Positions 60,925-64,000 of a stretch of 64,000 nucleotides of DNA are shown here, in pieces (within the stretch, counting starts at the first letter, position 1; every line of letters starts with the position of its first letter). The position numbers and the translations under genes were made by a program. Source of the DNA: JASHUC01 sp963849095 (GTDB lineage: Bacteria; Pseudomonadota; Gammaproteobacteria; Steroidobacterales; Steroidobacteraceae); NCBI GenBank assembly GCA_963849095.1, contig CAWKGA010000008.1:124001-188000 (forward strand), written 5' to 3'. The notes beneath the pieces are model-generated. The model saw nothing but the letters and a program-made list of their open reading frames with translations, did not search any database and was not told the origin of the DNA.

Positions 60925-62405
60925 CGCCCACCCCCGCTCAGCTGCGCCGTGATGACCGCGAAGTAGTGCGTGAACGCATGCGGCCACCACAACCCGAGTG
61001 CGAGCAGCGGGACGAGCGCGAGCCACATCGGCAGCACGCACCAGAAACGCGTTCCGCGCGGGCGCACCCACCTCACGGCCGCCGCCGCCGCGGCCGGATT
61101 CTCACCGAAGTACATCGCCCGGAAGTGATTGAGAAAGCCGACGAAGATGACGACGAGCAGCGCGAGCATCACGAACACCGCCCACGCATTCGGGCCCGCG
61201 AGCCCGGCGCGCAGGATCGTCACCTCGCTCAGGAACAGGCCAAAGGGCGGCGCCCCGGTGATCGATACCGCCCCGGCGATCCACAGCGCTCCGGCGACCG
61301 GCATGGCTTTGAGCACGTAATGGATGCGGCCGGTGCGGTTGCTGTGGAACGCGTGCAGGACATCGCCCGCGCCGAAGAACATGAGCGACTTGTTGAGGGA
61401 ATGGTTGAGCATGTGATAGAGGGCGCCTGCGATTCCGAGCGGCCCGCCGAAGCCGAAGCCGAGCGCCATCACGCCCATGTGCTCGACGCTGGAGTACGCC
61501 ATCAGCCGCTTGACCTCGGTCTGGCGGGTGATGAACAGGGCGGCGACGAGCAGCGAGAGGGCGCCGATCCCCACCACGACCGAGCGCGGCAGCAGGCCGG
61601 CCCCGGCGGCGTCGGCAACGTGGATGAAGCGCACGATGCCGATCATGGCCGTGTTGAGCAGCGCGCCGGAGAGCATCGCCGAGACCGGCGCCGGACCTTC
61701 GCTGTGCGCGTCCGGCAGCCACGTGTGCATCGGCGCGAGTCCCACCTTGGTGCCGAATCCGATGAAGACCAGCAGGAACGCGGTGATCGCGAGCGTGGGG
61801 TTCGACCGAGGCGCGACGGCGCGCAGAGTGGACCAGGTGAGGTCGTATGTCGGTCCGAGAACGACGCTCCCCGCCCAGTAGTAGAAGATGATGCCGAGCA
61901 GCGCGAGACTGATGCCCGCCGAGACCACCACGATGTACTTCCAGGCGGCCTCGACGCTCTCGCGGGTGCGCTCGAAGCCGACGAGGAAGGTGCTCACGAG
62001 AGTCGTGAGCTCGATCGCGATCCAGTACACGCCGACGTTGTTCATGAGCGGCGCGACGAGAATCGTCAGCGCAAAGCCGGCGAAGAGGGCATAGAAGCGG
62101 TGCAGCCGCTCCTGCTCGGGGAACGTGCGCATGTAGCCGATCGAGTAGATCGATGCGAGCAGATACACCGTCGCGACGGAGAGCAGGACCCAGGCGCCGA
62201 GGGGGTCCACGATGATGTAGCCGTGGAGCAGCGTGTAGGGCCCTGCGAGCGCGCAAGGGAGCAGCGTCACGACGGCCGCGAAGGAAAGCAGGGCGGCGGC
62301 GAGGTTCAAGAACTCAGACACCCGGGGCCGCCGGAAGATCACGCAGCCCGCCACGGCGGCGAGCGGTGCGAGCAGGATCACCGCGACGAGCGCTGCGGGA
62401 CTCAT
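60921..62405 (-). CDS. proton-pumping membrane subunit (HyfF/NuoM-N-like)
   Basis: 494 residues. About 14 hydrophobic helices are seen with the antiporter core: 'YWIAIELTTLVSTFLVGFERTRES', 'KVGLAPMHTWLPDAHSEGPAPVSAMLSG' and 'KRLMAYSSVEHMGVMALGFG'. It overlaps HyfG-like by 4 bases (ATGA at 60921-60924) and the HyfE-like gene by 4 bases. It is a second ion-translocating module of the same complex as the gene at 56555. Confidence 0.92.
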   Translation of the reverse strand: MSPAALVAVILLAPLAAVAGCVIFRRPRVSEFLNLAAALLSFAAVVTLLPCALAGPYTLLHGYIIVDPLGAWVLLSVATVYLLASIYSIGYMRTFPEQERLHRFYALFAGFALTILVAPLMNNVGVYWIAIELTTLVSTFLVGFERTRESVEAAWKYIVVVSAGISLALLGIIFYYWAGSVVLGPTYDLTWSTLRAVAPRSNPTLAITAFLLVFIGFGTKVGLAPMHTWLPDAHSEGPAPVSAMLSGALLNTAMIGIVRFIHVADAAGAGLLPRSVVVGIGALSLLVAALFITRQTEVKRLMAYSSVEHMGVMALGFGFGGPLGIAGALYHMLNHSLNKSLMFFGAGDVLHAFHSNRTGRIHYVLKAMPVAGALWIAGAVSITGAPPFGLFLSEVTILRAGLAGPNAWAVFVMLALLVVIFVGFLNHFRAMYFGENPAAAAAAVRWVRPRGTRFWCVLPMWLALVPLLALGLWWPHAFTHYFAVITAQLSGGGR

Positions 62406-63082
62406 CCCGTCAGTCTCCGCAACTCGCGCGTGCTCGAGGTGCCGGCGTGGACGACGAGGTAGCGCACGAGGACGCCGAAGCAGGCGACGACGACGAGCAG
62501 ATCGAACAGGATGACGAGCTCGATCAGCAGGGGCATGCCCGGCACCAGGATCTGAGAGCCGAGGAAGATCCCGTTCTCGAGCACCAGCAGCGCGAGGATC
62601 TGGCTCACCGCTTCGCTCCGCACCATGAGCATGAGAAAGCCGATCAGTGTCATGGAGAGCATGACGGTGAGCGCCAGCACGACGATGGTCCCGGTGAGGC
62701 CGAGCGATTCGCCGAGATGCGTGGACACGACGAGGGCGAACAGCACGAGCATCGCGCCGACCACGAGGCTCGAGCTCGGCGCGAGCCGCTCATGCAGCTC
62801 GCGGTCCACGTCGAGGCGGCGGATGATGCGCAGGAGCAGATAGGGGAGGACCAGCCCGCGGAACAGCGCCGTGAGGACGGCGATCATGTAGAGCTCGGGA
62901 TAGCCGCCATAGTAGCCGACGGCCGCCGAGAGCAGCGCGATGAGCCACGATTGCGCCGCAAAGGCGATGAGGTACTCGAGGAGCCAGCGCGATCCGAGCA
63001 TCACAAACGAGAGCAGCAGGCTCGTGATGGCGAGCAGGCTGAACAGCGACGCCGCGAGCGGCGGGAGGTGTGCGGCGAACAT
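62402..63082 (-). CDS. small membrane subunit (HyfE/NuoK-like)
   Basis: 226 residues from ATG 63082, 2 bp after the preceding stop. About seven hydrophobic helices are seen ('LLAITSLLLSFVMLG', 'VVLALTVMLSMTLIGFLMLMV', 'LLVLENGIFLGSQ', the last being the NuoK-type Glu motif). Its stop overlaps the HyfF start (ATGA). It is the expected HyfE position in the operon. Confidence 0.88.
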   Translation of the reverse strand: MFAAHLPPLAASLFSLLAITSLLLSFVMLGSRWLLEYLIAFAAQSWLIALLSAAVGYYGGYPELYMIAVLTALFRGLVLPYLLLRIIRRLDVDRELHERLAPSSSLVVGAMLVLFALVVSTHLGESLGLTGTIVVLALTVMLSMTLIGFLMLMVRSEAVSQILALLVLENGIFLGSQILVPGMPLLIELVILFDLLVVVACFGVLVRYLVVHAGTSSTRELRRLTG

Positions 63083-63084
63083 CC

Positions 63085-64000
63085 CTACCCCAGCTGATTG
63101 GCGACGATGGCGAGGATCGAGAGCAGGAACGAGGCGGCGAGCGGCTCCTGGTAGCGGTAATACCTCAGCCGCGATTGCGCCGTCTCGACGCAGACGACCA
63201 CCGCGGCGACGGTCAGGAACTTGAGGAACAGGGCTGCCGCCGCTCCGAAAGCTCCGATCGCAAGTCCCCGGGACGAGAGCAGCCACGGAAGCATGAGGAC
63301 GTTGCAGAAGATGGTGTAGAGGATGAACTGCTTCATCGCCGAGGCCCACTTCAGGAGCGCGAGCAGCGGGCCCGAGTACTCGAGGATGCGCGCCTCCTCG
63401 ATCATGTAGACCTCGATGTGGGTGCTCGAGTGGATCGGCAGCCGGTCCGTCTCGACGAGCAGCAGGATGAAGAAGGCCGCGACCAGGAGGAGGTGCGCGG
63501 CGCTCCAGTAGACGGCCGGCTGCTCGACGAGCAGGTGATTGACGACGAACGGCAGCATCGACTTGGCGAGCAGCGTGATGCCGACGAACACCAGGATGAG
63601 CGTCGGCTCCGCGAGGATGCCGAGCATCACCGCGCGCGAGGAGCCGATGCCGCCATAGGCGCTGCCGGAATCGAGGCCGGCGAGGCTGACGAGGAAGGAT
63701 CCGAGCGTGAGGATCAGTCCTCCGCCGAGGATGTCGCCCATGTTGGAGAGCGGCAGCGGAAAATTCGTGAGCACGGGGATCAGGATCGGAACCGTGAGCA
63801 TGCACGTGAACGCGACGACCGGAGCGATCCAGTAGATGAAGCTCGCCGTCTGCGGCACCACGAGTTGCTTGTGGAACAGCTTCCACAGGTCGCGGTAGGG
63901 CTGGAAGATGCCCGGTCCCTGCGCCCGCGCAATCCGCTCTTCCCATTGCAGGATCACGCCCTGCAGCAGCGGGGCGAGGGCGAGAACCGTGACCACCTGG
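63085..64000 (-). CDS. NuoH/HyfC/HycD-like membrane subunit (5' end beyond window)
   Basis: About 305 residues visible; the frame stays open to the window edge, so the N-terminus is missing. It has the NuoH/HyfC loop 'GPGIFQPYRDLWKLFHKQ', 'ETDRLPIHSSTHIEVYMIEEARILEYSGP' and eight hydrophobic helices. This subunit anchors the soluble arm next to the quinone/ion channel. It is the most upstream gene seen in the operon; more genes probably lie beyond 64000. Confidence 0.9.
   Translation of the reverse strand, partial: QVVTVLALAPLLQGVILQWEERIARAQGPGIFQPYRDLWKLFHKQLVVPQTASFIYWIAPVVAFTCMLTVPILIPVLTNFPLPLSNMGDILGGGLILTLGSFLVSLAGLDSGSAYGGIGSSRAVMLGILAEPTLILVFVGITLLAKSMLPFVVNHLLVEQPAVYWSAAHLLLVAAFFILLLVETDRLPIHSSTHIEVYMIEEARILEYSGPLLALLKWASAMKQFILYTIFCNVLMLPWLLSSRGLAIGAFGAAAALFLKFLTVAAVVVCVETAQSRLRYYRYQEPLAASFLLSILAIVANQLG

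Overview
The window is GC-rich and reads as a chromosomal contig of a free-living, aerobic gammaproteobacterium. Supporting signs are SlyX, the ispB/rplU-rpmA-obgE and rpsT/ribF-ileS-lspA-ispH neighbourhoods, a TonB-dependent receptor of the 'VVVTATRR' type, and an abundance of aromatic-catabolic genes. A Nevskiales/Steroidobacter-like relative is my best guess, but the sequence alone does not prove it.

Layout. 0-5.5 kb: a SLOG-like protein with four membrane helices (cut by the window edge), a phosphoketolase, and a frameshifted aminotransferase. 5.5-7.4 kb: a divergent prephenate dehydratase-fold protein and a prephenate dehydrogenase-like protein, separated from the aminotransferase by a 13-bp palindromic operator. 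7.6-9.9 kb: a GAF-PAS-GGDEF-EAL c-di-GMP protein. 9.9-12.1 kb: a cupin and an AbiE-type toxin/antitoxin pair in reversed order, with an AT-rich promoter. 12.2-22.9 kb: core housekeeping (slyX, tRNA-Pro, a beta-helix lipoprotein, ispB, rplU-rpmA-obgE, rpsT, ribF-ileS-lspA-ispH, a Fur/Irr-like regulator, tRNA-Thr). 23.0-24.8 kb: two exported proteins.

25.0-32.1 kb is a tyrosine/homogentisate catabolic cluster: acetoacetyl-CoA synthetase, HppD, HmgA, fumarylacetoacetase, maleylacetoacetate isomerase and a MarR regulator. A near-perfect palindrome in front of hppD is a likely MarR operator. Together these genes take 4-hydroxyphenylpyruvate to fumarate plus acetoacetate and activate the acetoacetate.

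32.3-56.5 kb is an accessory catabolic island. It holds a two-protein, PEP-synthase-derived dikinase (ATP-grasp half and phospho-His half on separate genes) with a 3-His cupin dioxygenase and a HAD phosphatase. Next come two MFS transporters, a triplicated SnoaL-like protein, a TauD/TfdA dioxygenase, a tandem-duplicated secreted protein, a PQQ quinohemoprotein alcohol dehydrogenase with a lanthanide-type metal site, an aldehyde dehydrogenase, an AraC regulator, two MetE-C-terminal-like zinc proteins, a VOC protein and a TonB receptor. The set looks like uptake and breakdown of a phenolic or aryl-ketone substrate, with aryl phosphorylation as an early step.

56.5-64.0 kb (minus strand, cut by the window edge) is a six-gene operon for a membrane complex of the formate-hydrogenlyase/complex I family. 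Its 'large subunit' has lost the [NiFe]-binding cysteines, so it is an Ehr-type (energy-converting hydrogenase-related) complex and not a hydrogenase.

No CRISPR array, insertion sequence, rRNA or prophage was seen, and no gene-free stretch exceeds 300 bases.
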